64,000 bases of DNA from Mycolicibacterium sp. YH-1. Lineage in GTDB: Bacteria > Actinomycetota > Actinomycetes > Mycobacteriales > Mycobacteriaceae. The stretch covers positions 558,001 through 622,000 of the forward strand of contig NZ_CP092915.1 of NCBI RefSeq assembly GCF_022557175.1, written 5' to 3'. The notes below the pieces were generated by a model. That model searched no databases. It was given only the letters and a program-made list of their open reading frames with translations, and was not told the DNA's origin. A program made the position numbers and the translations under genes. Positions 48,478 through 57,500 of the stretch are shown here, piece by piece. The stretch's first letter is position 1; each line of letters begins with the position of its first letter.

Positions 48478-50265
48478 ATGACGTTCGACGTCATCATTCG
48501 CAACGGCCTGTGGTTCGACGGCACCGGTCGCGCGCCCGCGACCAGGACGCTCGGCATCCGTGACGGCATCGTCGCCGCGGTGTCTGCCGGACCGCTCGAC
48601 GAGGCCGGGTGTCCCGACGTCATCGACGCCGACGGCAAGTGGGTGCTCCCCGGTTTCATCGACGTGCACACCCACTACGACGCCGAGGTCCTGCTCGACC
48701 CGGGTCTGCGCGAATCGGTGCGCCACGGCGTCACCACCGTGCTGCTCGGCAACTGCTCGCTGTCGACGGTGTACGCCTCGTCTGAGGATGCCGCCGATCT
48801 GTTCAGCCGTGTCGAGGCGGTGCCCCGCCAGTACGTGCTCGGCGCGCTCGAGGCCAAGAAGTGCTGGACCACACCCGCCGAGTACGTGGCGGCACTCGAT
48901 GAGCTGCCACTGGGCCCAAACGTCGCCTCGATGCTGGGCCACTCGGACCTGCGCACCGCGGTGCTTGGCCTCGACCGTGCCACCACCGACGACGTGCGGC
49001 CGACCGACGCCGAACTGGACCGGATGGCGACAATGCTCGAAAAGGCGCTCGACGCAGGCCTTCTCGGTATGTCCGGGATGGACGCGGCGATCGACAAGCT
49101 CGACGGGGATCGGTACCGGTCCCGCGCGCTGCCGTCCACTTTCGCGACATGGCGCGAGCGGCGCAGGCTCATCGCCGTCCTGCGCAAACGAGGCAGAATC
49201 CTGCAGAGCGCGCCGAATGTGAAGAGCCCGATCTCCGCGCTGCTGTTCTTCCTGTCCAGCAGTCGCATGCTCGGCCGACGGTCGGGTGTGCGCATGAGCC
49301 TGCTGGTGTCGGCCGACGCCAAGTCCGCGCCCGCGGCCGTGCACGTATTCGGGCCCGGCACCCGGCTCCTCAACAAGCTGCTCGGCTCGTCCGTGCGCTT
49401 CCAGCACCTGCCCGTACCGTTCGAGTTGTACTCCGACGGAATCGATCTGCCCGTCTTCGAGGAGTTCGGCGCGGGGACTGCCGCACTGCACCTGCGTGAC
49501 CAGTTGGAGCGCAACGAGCTTCTCGCCGACACCGAGTATCGGCGTCGGTTCCGTCGCTCCTTCGACCGCAAGAAGCTCGGACCGAGCCTGTGGCACAGGG
49601 ACTTCCACGACGCGGTCATCGTGGAGTGCCCCGACGAGTCGCTTATCGGCAAGAGCTTCGGGCAGATCGCCGACGAGCGCGGTCTGCACCCGTTGGACGC
49701 GTTCCTCGACGTCCTGGTCGAGAACGGCGAGCGCAACGTCCGCTGGACGACCATCGTGGCGAACCATCGACCGAAGCACCTCGATCGACTCGCCGCCGAA
49801 CCGTCCATCCACATGGGCTTCTCGGACGCCGGTGCGCACCTGCGCAATATGGCGTTCTACAACTACGCGCTGCGGCTGCTCAAGCGCACCCGTGACGCCG
49901 ACCGGGCCGGCAGGCCGTTCCTGACCATCGAGCACGCGGTGCACCGGCTCACCGCCGAGGTCGCCGACTGGTTCGGCGTTCCGGCGGGCACCCTGCGCGA
50001 GGGCGACCGCGCCGACTTCGTGGTCGTCGACCCTGCGGGTCTCGATGCCTCGGTCGACGCCTACCACGAGTCGGAAGTTCCCTTCTACGGCGGACTCTCG
50101 CGGATGGTCAACCGAAACGACGCCGCCGTGGTCGCGACGGGAGTCAACGGCTCGGTCGTGTTCCGCAACGGCGAGTTCGTCGAGGGCTACGCCCGCGGCG
50201 CCGGGTCAGGCCACTTCCTGCGGGCGGGTGTCGCTCAGCCGAGGCGCGCGAGAACGACACTCTGA
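48478..50265 (+). CDS. Amidohydrolase, N-acyl-D-amino-acid deacylase-like
   Basis: A 595-residue enzyme with AAGGAGG just before the ATG. The composite beta-sandwich N-terminus (FDVIIRNGLWFDGTG) leads to the TIM barrel with HTHYDAE (H64, H66), the GNCS metal-bridging cysteine region near residue 92 and the MGFSDAGAHLR strand with the catalytic Asp. The family includes D-aminoacylases and dihydroorotase-like enzymes; the substrate here is unknown. The long central insertion (residues 200-330) is typical of the D-aminoacylase group. The TetR gene follows by one base. Confidence 0.85.
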   Translation: MTFDVIIRNGLWFDGTGRAPATRTLGIRDGIVAAVSAGPLDEAGCPDVIDADGKWVLPGFIDVHTHYDAEVLLDPGLRESVRHGVTTVLLGNCSLSTVYASSEDAADLFSRVEAVPRQYVLGALEAKKCWTTPAEYVAALDELPLGPNVASMLGHSDLRTAVLGLDRATTDDVRPTDAELDRMATMLEKALDAGLLGMSGMDAAIDKLDGDRYRSRALPSTFATWRERRRLIAVLRKRGRILQSAPNVKSPISALLFFLSSSRMLGRRSGVRMSLLVSADAKSAPAAVHVFGPGTRLLNKLLGSSVRFQHLPVPFELYSDGIDLPVFEEFGAGTAALHLRDQLERNELLADTEYRRRFRRSFDRKKLGPSLWHRDFHDAVIVECPDESLIGKSFGQIADERGLHPLDAFLDVLVENGERNVRWTTIVANHRPKHLDRLAAEPSIHMGFSDAGAHLRNMAFYNYALRLLKRTRDADRAGRPFLTIEHAVHRLTAEVADWFGVPAGTLREGDRADFVVVDPAGLDASVDAYHESEVPFYGGLSRMVNRNDAAVVATGVNGSVVFRNGEFVEGYARGAGSGHFLRAGVAQPRRARTTL

Positions 50266-50266
50266 C

Positions 50267-50860
50267 ATGGCCAGAACTCAGCAGCAGCGCCGCGAGGAGA
50301 CCGTTGCGCGCCTTCTCGACGCCTGCATCGACACCATCGTCGAGGTCGGCTACGCGCGGGCATCGGCCGCGGTGATCGCCAAGCGCGCCAAGGTGTCCGA
50401 CGGCGCGCTGTTCCGGCACTTCCCCACGATGGGTGACTTCATGGCCGCCACGGCTCACGAGGTCATGCGGCGCCAACTCGACGCGTTCACCAAGCGTGTC
50501 GCCGAGATCCCCGCCGACCAACCGGCCCTCGATGCCTCTCTGATAGTCCTGCGCGACGTCACCGGCAACGCGACGAACGCCGTGATGTACGAGCTGCTCG
50601 TCGCCGCGCGCACCGACGAGAGGCTCAGGGCGACGCTGCAGGTGGTCCTCGCCGAGTACGCCGCGAACATCTACGACGTCGCGAAGTCGCTGCCCGGCGC
50701 CGACCGATTCCCGCCGGACGTGCTGGCGGTAGTCGTCGCCACCCTGACGAACGCGTTCGACGGTGCCGCGATCGTGCGCGGCGTGCTCCCACAACCCGAA
50801 CTCGAGGACGGCCGCATCGCGCTGCTGTCGGCACTGCTCAACGGCACACTGCCGAGCTAG
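50267..50860 (+). CDS. TetR family regulator
   Basis: A 197-residue protein. HTH at about 20-55: IVEVGYARASAAVIAKRAKVSDGALFRHF. The C-terminal ligand domain is all-helical and unassigned. The gene begins one base after the amidohydrolase stop, so the pair forms one operon, presumably governed by the palindrome at 48429. Its stop codon overlaps head-on with that of the DUF2304 gene (shared CTAG). Confidence 0.9.
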   Translation: MARTQQQRREETVARLLDACIDTIVEVGYARASAAVIAKRAKVSDGALFRHFPTMGDFMAATAHEVMRRQLDAFTKRVAEIPADQPALDASLIVLRDVTGNATNAVMYELLVAARTDERLRATLQVVLAEYAANIYDVAKSLPGADRFPPDVLAVVVATLTNAFDGAAIVRGVLPQPELEDGRIALLSALLNGTLPS

Positions 50861-51198
50861 GCGTCCTCGGGTGCACGCGCACCGTCGAGTGCGACGGCCC
50901 GTGCCAACTGCGCGTACTTCAGTTCGAGGTCCTTGAAGCGCATGTAGGTGCTGAGGGTGGTGAACAGGAACGCCACGATCAGCGCGTATCCGAGCAGGTC
51001 GGACCCGCGGTCGACGCCGAGCCAGTTGGCCAGCACGGTCGTGTCGTCGGGTCGCACGATGGCGTATACCGCGGCCACCACGAACAGGACGTAGCCCACC
51101 TTCACCCACGCCCGGGCCTGCGCGCTGCGCCGTGACCGCAGCAGGTACACCAGCAGCGTGATGATGGCCGCGATCAGCAGGACCTGGATCCAGTTCAT
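50857..51198 (-). CDS. DUF2304 membrane protein, PpgS partner (Rv3632-like)
   Basis: A 113-residue protein from the ATG at 51198 overlapping the ppgS stop (ATGA). Three predicted membrane helices (WIQVLLIAAIITLLVYLL, YVLFVVAAVYAIV, LLGYALIVAFLFTTLS) and a short C-terminal helix DLELKYAQLARAVAL are typical of DUF2304. In M. tuberculosis Rv3632 stimulates the adjacent polyprenyl-phosphate GalNAc synthase PpgS. It is the last gene of a five-gene coupled operon. Confidence 0.9.
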   Translation of the reverse strand: MNWIQVLLIAAIITLLVYLLRSRRSAQARAWVKVGYVLFVVAAVYAIVRPDDTTVLANWLGVDRGSDLLGYALIVAFLFTTLSTYMRFKDLELKYAQLARAVALDGARAPEDA

Positions 51199-51899
51199 CG
51201 ACGCATCCTTCCGCGCAGCAGTCCGTCGAAGACGATGTTGACGCCGTTGACCAACGGCTGCCCCTTCGACATCGAGTAGTCGGTGTAGATGATCTCGACG
51301 GGTTCCTCGGCCACCCGCCAACCGTTCTCGACTATCAGCGCAATGATCTCGCTGGCGTGGCTCATCCCGCTCATGGTGATGTTGAGCGATTCGGCGACGG
51401 TCCTGTTGAAAACCCGCAGACCGTTGTGCGCATCGGTCAGCCCCAGCTTGCGGCTGGCCGGGCTGAGCTTGGCGATGAGAGGGAACAGCATCCGCCGCAG
51501 CGCGGGCATGCGCGCGGGCACACTGCCGCCGAAGCGGGTGCCGATGACGATGTCGAGGTTCTCGGCGACAAGACGGTCGATCATCCGGATGACGTCCTTC
51601 ACGCGGTGCTGACCGTCGGCGTCGAACGTCACGAACACCGCTGCGCCGGGCCGGGCGCGGGCGTACTCGACGCCGGTCTGGATGGCCGCGCCCTGGCCCA
51701 GGTTGACCGGGTGGCGCACCAGGTGTGCCCCGGCGCGCAGCGCTCGCTCGCCGGTGTCGTCGCGGCTGCCGTCATCGACGCAGACCACATTGGGAAATAC
51801 GGTGCGAACGTCGGCGATGACGTCGCTGATGACGCTCGCCTCGTTGAAGGCTGGGACGACGATCCACACGTCGCGGTACGGGCTGTCGATGCCGATCAA
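51195..51899 (-). CDS. ppgS: Polyprenyl-phosphate N-acetylgalactosaminyl synthase PpgS (GT2)
   Basis: A 234-residue GT-A fold glycosyltransferase. The only available start is a TTG at 51899, one base after the upstream stop. VVPAFNEAS, VVCVDDGSRDDTG and VTFDADGQH (the DxD metal site) are the canonical GT2 blocks. Equivalent to Rv3631, which makes the lipid-linked GalNAc donor for the galactosamine decoration of arabinogalactan; the final transferase is encoded elsewhere (Rv3779 in M. tuberculosis). Confidence 0.9.
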   Translation of the reverse strand: MIGIDSPYRDVWIVVPAFNEASVISDVIADVRTVFPNVVCVDDGSRDDTGERALRAGAHLVRHPVNLGQGAAIQTGVEYARARPGAAVFVTFDADGQHRVKDVIRMIDRLVAENLDIVIGTRFGGSVPARMPALRRMLFPLIAKLSPASRKLGLTDAHNGLRVFNRTVAESLNITMSGMSHASEIIALIVENGWRVAEEPVEIIYTDYSMSKGQPLVNGVNIVFDGLLRGRMRR

Positions 51900-51900
51900 G

Positions 51901-53172
51901 TTACACGCTTACGCTGGGTGCGCCCTTGCGCAGCGCAACCAGGTGCACGCCGATTCCGACCAGCGGTCCGCACATCAGGGCCACCACTGTGCGGGTCGCG
52001 AGATCCAGGGGTAGCAGCAGAAGAAGGGTCGAGGCCAGCGTCGCCCCGACCCAGCCGGCGGCGTACGCGCGGTGCAGTGCGGCGGCGACGGCGGCGGCAC
52101 CTGTCAGGGTGAGCAGCGCGATGGCTATCGCCGCCGCGGTGAGCCACGCCAGCAGCGTGCCGCTGGCCTGATACTGGGGACCGAACGCAGCCGTCAGCAG
52201 CCACGGTCCGGCCAGACCCGCGATCGCCACCGCCAGTGCGCCGAGACCGATGACCACCAGGGTCGGCATCAGCAGGGCACGCAACCGGGCCTCGCGCTGG
52301 TCGACGAAGTAAGCGATCAGGTTGCCCTGCATGGCAGTCAGCGGTACCAGCAGCGGTGCGCGGGTCAGCGTGACCGCCAGTATCACCACACCACCGGCCG
52401 CGCCGAGGTCGGCTGAGGTGGCCTTCAGCAGCACCGGGAAGCCCATGACGAGAATCGCACTTGCGCCAGCCGCGGCGATGGAGTGCGTCGCCCCCCGCAG
52501 GAAGGTGCCGACGGTACCGGGCGTCAGCAGCCGCGCCGCGGCGCGCGACGCCGGGGAGGCCAGCAGCAGGATCAGCCATGCCATCGAGCCCGCGACGGTC
52601 GCCCACAGGTAACCGACCAGCGCCCACCCGACCAGGAAGGTGGTGATCGCCACCGCGACCCGGCCGATGGCGTCACCGACGATCAGCGCCCCGTACTGGC
52701 TCCACCGGTTAACCCCGGCCAGCACCCCCAACAGCGTGGCGTGCACACAGAAACCAGCTATGCCTGCGGCCAGCAGGCCCACGCTCAGCCACCGGGACTC
52801 GACGAAGACGTGGCTTGACCACAGCGGCGCGGTGACGGCGACAGTCGCCGCGGAGGCCAGACCGACAAGCACCGCCACCCGAATCGGACGGATCCGCGGA
52901 CCGGTGGGGTACCGCGCCGCACCGGCTTGTGCGACCTCGCGCACCTCGCGGGTGGACTCCTGGAGCAGGCCGTTGGCGGCCCCGGCCAGCAACCCGAAAG
53001 CACCCCAGAACACCGCGAACACCGAGAATCCCGCCGGTTCGAGGTCGCGCGCCGCGAGGTAGAGCACCAGGTACCCGCACACCGCGCTGATCAGCGTGGC
53101 GATACCGACCCTGACGACGCTGCCCCTGGTGACCGGCCCCAGCGCGGGAACGGGCGACGCGCCGTCGGTCAC
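51901..53172 (-). CDS. Flippase-like polytopic membrane protein (Rv3630-like)
   Basis: A 423-residue protein. The GTG at 53172 overlaps the stop of the M1 peptidase gene (GTGA). It has about twelve membrane helices; the first, VVRVGIATLISAVCGYLVLYLAARDL, and the FGAFG/GLLQE region resemble the MATE/Wzx oligosaccharidyl-lipid flippase superfamily. By position between the lipid-GalNAc synthase and the upstream genes, flipping polyprenyl-P-GalNAc across the membrane is an attractive role. This is inference; no residue proves a substrate. Confidence 0.78.
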   Translation of the reverse strand: MTDGASPVPALGPVTRGSVVRVGIATLISAVCGYLVLYLAARDLEPAGFSVFAVFWGAFGLLAGAANGLLQESTREVREVAQAGAARYPTGPRIRPIRVAVLVGLASAATVAVTAPLWSSHVFVESRWLSVGLLAAGIAGFCVHATLLGVLAGVNRWSQYGALIVGDAIGRVAVAITTFLVGWALVGYLWATVAGSMAWLILLLASPASRAAARLLTPGTVGTFLRGATHSIAAAGASAILVMGFPVLLKATSADLGAAGGVVILAVTLTRAPLLVPLTAMQGNLIAYFVDQREARLRALLMPTLVVIGLGALAVAIAGLAGPWLLTAAFGPQYQASGTLLAWLTAAAIAIALLTLTGAAAVAAALHRAYAAGWVGATLASTLLLLLPLDLATRTVVALMCGPLVGIGVHLVALRKGAPSVSV

Positions 53173-54500
53173 AGGTCCGGTAGCGCGGTGGAGTACAGCC
53201 AGGCCTGCCACAGCGGGCGCAGCGACTCGTCGGAGTAATTGGCGGCCAGACCGGTGAAGTCGTCAGTCACGGCGGTCGAGTGACGGTACCGGGTGGTCCA
53301 CTCCCGGAGCAGGTCGAAGAAGTTCTCGTCACCGATGGTGCGGCGCAACACGTGCAGCGTCACCGCGCCCCGCTTGTACACCCGGTCGTCGAACATGTCG
53401 CGTGGGCCGGGGTCGGCCAGAAGCAGGTCCTGACGTGAGGACGCGAGCTTCTGATAGTAGTACCGGGCGCGCTCGTCGGCGGTGCGGTCACCGGACTCCT
53501 CCGACCACAACCACTCGGCGTAGCAGGCGAAACCCTCGTGCAACCAGATGTCGCGCCAGCGTCGCGCCGTCACCGAATTGCCGAACCACTGATGCGCCAT
53601 CTCGTGGGCGACGAGTCGCTCGGCGCGGCGCGTACCGTCGCAGTGGTTGGCGCCGAATATCGAGATTCCCTGTGCCTCAAGGGGAATCTCCAAGTCATCG
53701 TCGGTGATCACCACGGTGTAGCCGCTCGAGAGGGGATACGGGCCGAAGAGCTTGACGAAGAGCTTCATCATCTGCGGCTGACGCCCGAAGTCATGGTCGA
53801 AGTTGGCGCGCAGACGCTCCGGCAGCACGACGCTCATCGGCACCGGCGTCTTGGTGACCCGGTGCTCCTCGTACTCGCCGATCTGCAGCGTGACGAGGTA
53901 GGTGGAGGTGGGTTCGGCCTGCTCGTAGGTCCACGTCGTCATCGCCGCGCGGGTGCGACGCGACACCAGCTTGCCGTTGGCCACCGCGTGGTAGGGATTC
54001 TCGGTGGTGATCGCGATGCGGTAGCTCGCCTTGCTGCTCGGGTGGTCATCACACGGGAACCACGATGCCGCCCCGTTGGGCTGGCCCGCCACCAGCGCCC
54101 CGCTGGACAACTCCTCGAATCCGACTTCGCCCCACAGGGTTCGGATGGGCCGGGGGGTTCCGCCGTAGCGCACCACCACGGCCATCGCGGCACCCGCGGG
54201 TAGCGCGGAGGCCAAGGTGATCTGAAGCTTTCCGCGTGAGGTGTGAAACGACGCGGGCCTGCGCCCGTTGACCGACACCTTGGACACCGACAGCGTGTCG
54301 GCGAGGTCCAGGGTGAACGTCTTGAGCGACGCCAGGGTCGTCGCCGTGATGGTGGCGGCACCCGACAGCCGGTTGATGTTGACCTTGTACTCGATGTCGA
54401 GCTCGTACCGCGACACCCGGTAGCCAAAGTTCCCGTTTCCGGGCAGGTAGGGGTCGATCACCGGGGGAGATGCCTTGAGCGCCTTCTTGAACCGGGTCAC
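53169..54500 (-). CDS. M1-family zinc aminopeptidase, candidate polylysine-degrading (Pld-like) enzyme
   Basis: A 443-residue protein with a GTG start inside the stop of the Pls-like gene (GTGA). The zinc site is HEMAH (299-303) with the third ligand E322 in HEGFACYAE, spacing x18. The exopeptidase motif, usually GAMEN, is LEAQG here (E275), a variant found in actinobacterial M1 proteins. The C-terminal helical domain is short. No signal peptide is seen. In epsilon-polylysine-producing Streptomyces a Zn aminopeptidase (Pld) protects the producer; coupling of this gene to the Pls-like synthetase suggests the same role, which is not shown. Confidence 0.87.
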   Translation of the reverse strand: MTRFKKALKASPPVIDPYLPGNGNFGYRVSRYELDIEYKVNINRLSGAATITATTLASLKTFTLDLADTLSVSKVSVNGRRPASFHTSRGKLQITLASALPAGAAMAVVVRYGGTPRPIRTLWGEVGFEELSSGALVAGQPNGAASWFPCDDHPSSKASYRIAITTENPYHAVANGKLVSRRTRAAMTTWTYEQAEPTSTYLVTLQIGEYEEHRVTKTPVPMSVVLPERLRANFDHDFGRQPQMMKLFVKLFGPYPLSSGYTVVITDDDLEIPLEAQGISIFGANHCDGTRRAERLVAHEMAHQWFGNSVTARRWRDIWLHEGFACYAEWLWSEESGDRTADERARYYYQKLASSRQDLLLADPGPRDMFDDRVYKRGAVTLHVLRRTIGDENFFDLLREWTTRYRHSTAVTDDFTGLAANYSDESLRPLWQAWLYSTALPDL

Positions 54501-57500
54501 GCGGCGGAGGCTCCGGACTTCTTCGACTTCGCCGCGCGGCCGCTGCGCTTCTTGCCCAACGGGTTCCATGGCGCGATCGGGTTGCCCTGCCATCGGGTCG
54601 AGGCCGGGACCTCGTCGCCGCGCATCACCAGGGAGGCGGGTCCCACCGTGGCACCCGCGCCGATCCTCGCGGCGGGTAGCGCCACACAGTGCGGCCCGAG
54701 CGTCGAACCGGCCTCGAGTGTGACGGTGTCCATCCGCATGATGCGGTCGTGGAACAGGTGCGTCTGCACGACGCAGCCACGGTTGACCGTCGCGCCCGCG
54801 CCCAGCTCGACCAGGTCGGCCTCGGGCAGCCAGTACGTCTCGCACCACACCCCGGCCCCGATCTTCGCGCCGAGCGCCCGCAGCCAGAGGTTCATCACGA
54901 ACGTGCCGCTGGCGGCGCGGGCGAACCAGGGTGCGGCGACCGTCTCGACAAAGGTGTCCGACACCTCGTTGCGCCAGACGAACGACGACCACAGGGGATG
55001 CTCGATGGCGCGAATCCTGCCGATCACCAACCACTTCGCCACCACCGCGATGGTTCCGGCGATCGCGCCGGCCACCAGCAGGATGATCCCGCCACCCAAC
55101 GCGGCCCACACGTAGCCGAACTCACCGGCCAGGTACTGCAGCGCACCGAGCACCGCGACGCCGATCGCGAACGTGACGATGAGCGGGATGACGCGGCACG
55201 TCTCGACCAGTGAGCGCAGCAGCTTCAACCGCGGCGACGGATGGAATGTGCGCAGTGCGTCGGCCGGGGCCGGTTGGCGGCGCAACCGGATCGGGGGGCT
55301 GCCCAACCACGACGAGCCCGCCTTCGCCTTGTGCGGTGCCGCGCTCAGCACCGCGACCAGACCGTCATCGGGTACCCGTCGGCCGGGTTGGGTGATACCG
55401 GAGTTGCCGAGGAACGCCCGCTTGCCGATCGTCGCCTTGGCGACGTGAATCCAGCCGCCGCCGAGTTCGTAGGAGGCCACCATGGTGTCGTCGGCCAGGA
55501 ACGCGCCGTCCTCGATGACGGTGAACTTCGGGGTGAGCAGCGCGGTCGAGATCTCGGTTCCGCGACCGACTTTCGCGCCAAGCAAACGCAGCCACCACGG
55601 GGTGAGCAGGCTGGCGTAGATGGGGAACAGATAGTTGCGCGCCGCATCCATGAGCCGTTCGGTGGCCCACAGCTGCCAGCCGACGCGGCTGCGCACCGGG
55701 TGATAGCCCTCGTACAGCCCCAGTGCCAACACGCGGACACCGATCACCGTCAACCCGGCGTAGGCGACAACCGCGGCCAGCGTGGCCACCGGTGTCCAGA
55801 TCAGCGCGGGCACGATCGCGTCGGTGAGAGACGCGGTGTCCCGGATCGCCCAGCCCAGCACGGCCAGTCCGGTACCAAGCGCGACGAGGGGCACACCGCC
55901 GAGCAGTACCGAGGTGAGGCCGTACATGAGCACCCAGAACGGGGCGCGGCGCGGTCGCTCGTCGGGCCACGGGTGCCGGGCCTTGCCCGACTTGAGCGCC
56001 GGTGAGCCCTTCCAGAACTGACCCGCCTTGACCTTGCCCACCACGCCGGAACCCGGTGCGACGTCGGCATTCTTGCCCACCACGGCGCCAGGCAGCAGGG
56101 TCGTCCGCGCCCCGATCGTGGCGTCGTTGCCGATCTCGATGCGACCGACGTGGAAGTGGTCGCCGTCGATCCAGTGCCCGGTGAGGTCGACCTCCGGCTC
56201 GATCGAACACCGGTGGCCGAGGGTCAGCATGCCGGTGACGGGAGGGGCGGAGTGCAGGTCGACACCCTTGCCCACCCTGTTGCCCAACATCCGGGCGTAG
56301 TAGACGAGCCATGGCGCACCGGCCTGGTTCTCGGCCCCGCTGGCCTCGCCGAGTCGCTCGGCCAGCCAGACGCGCAGATGCACCGATCCACCACGTCGGT
56401 AGGTGCCCGGTTCGAGCCCGCCGAGCAGCATGCGTGCGCACAGCACCGCGATACCCATCCGGCCCGGGGGCGTGACGAAGACCAGGAACCCCGCCAGGAT
56501 CCACCACCAGTTGACCGGCACGGCCCACGACAGCAGGCCCAGACCCGCGGCGATGTTGTTGAACAGCGCCAGCCACACCACCCACTGCATACCGGTCAGG
56601 GTCGCCAGCGGCAGCGACATCCCGACCTGCGCCAGCTGCGTCAGACGCGGCACCTTCTTGACGGTCCGCGTGATGACCGCGGGCGGCGGGTCGAGTTCGT
56701 CGAGGTAGCCCGCCAGCGATCCCAGCCGGGGATGGTCGTACAGGTCGGCGACCGTCACCTGCGGGTAGCGCGCCCGCAGCGCGGCGACCAACTGCGCCGC
56801 CGACAGCGAGCCTCCGCCGAGCGCGAAGAAGTCCTCCTCCGGTCCCGCGACGGGTGCGGCGAGCACATCGCGCCACAGTCCGGCGAGCCAGCCGGTGGTG
56901 CCCGCGAGATCGGGGTCGTCCGCACCGGTGTCGCCCGCCACGGGCCACGGCAGCGCGTCGCGGTCGACCTTGCCCGACGTGCGGGTGGGCAGCTCGTCGA
57001 CCAGGACCAGGCGCGGCACCAGCGCGGCGGGCAGCGACTCGGCCAGCGCAATGCGCGCCGCGGCGACGTCGAAGTCCGGGTCGGCGCTCGCGATGTAGCC
57101 GACCAGAAGTGGTGTGCCGCTTGCGGTCTTGCGCACCGCCGCGGCGCCGCCGCTGACTCCGGGCAGGTTGACCAGCGCCGAGTCGACCTCGCCGAGTTCG
57201 ATGCGGCGCCCGCCGACCTTGACCTGATCGTCGGCGCGCCCCTGGAAGTAGAGCCCGTCGGACTCGAGGCGGACCAGGTCGCCGCTGCGGTAGGCCCGCG
57301 CCCAGCCCAGCGTGGGCATCGGCGCGTACTTCTCGGCGTCCTTCTCCGGGTCCAGGTAGCGCGCGAGCCCCACCCCGCCGATCACCAGCTCCCCGGTCTC
57401 GCCCACGGGCACCGGAAGGCCGTCCTTGTCGACGACGGCCAGGTCCCAGCCCGGCAGCGGCAGGCCGATGCTGACGGGACCGCGCCCGTCCAGCTTGGCC

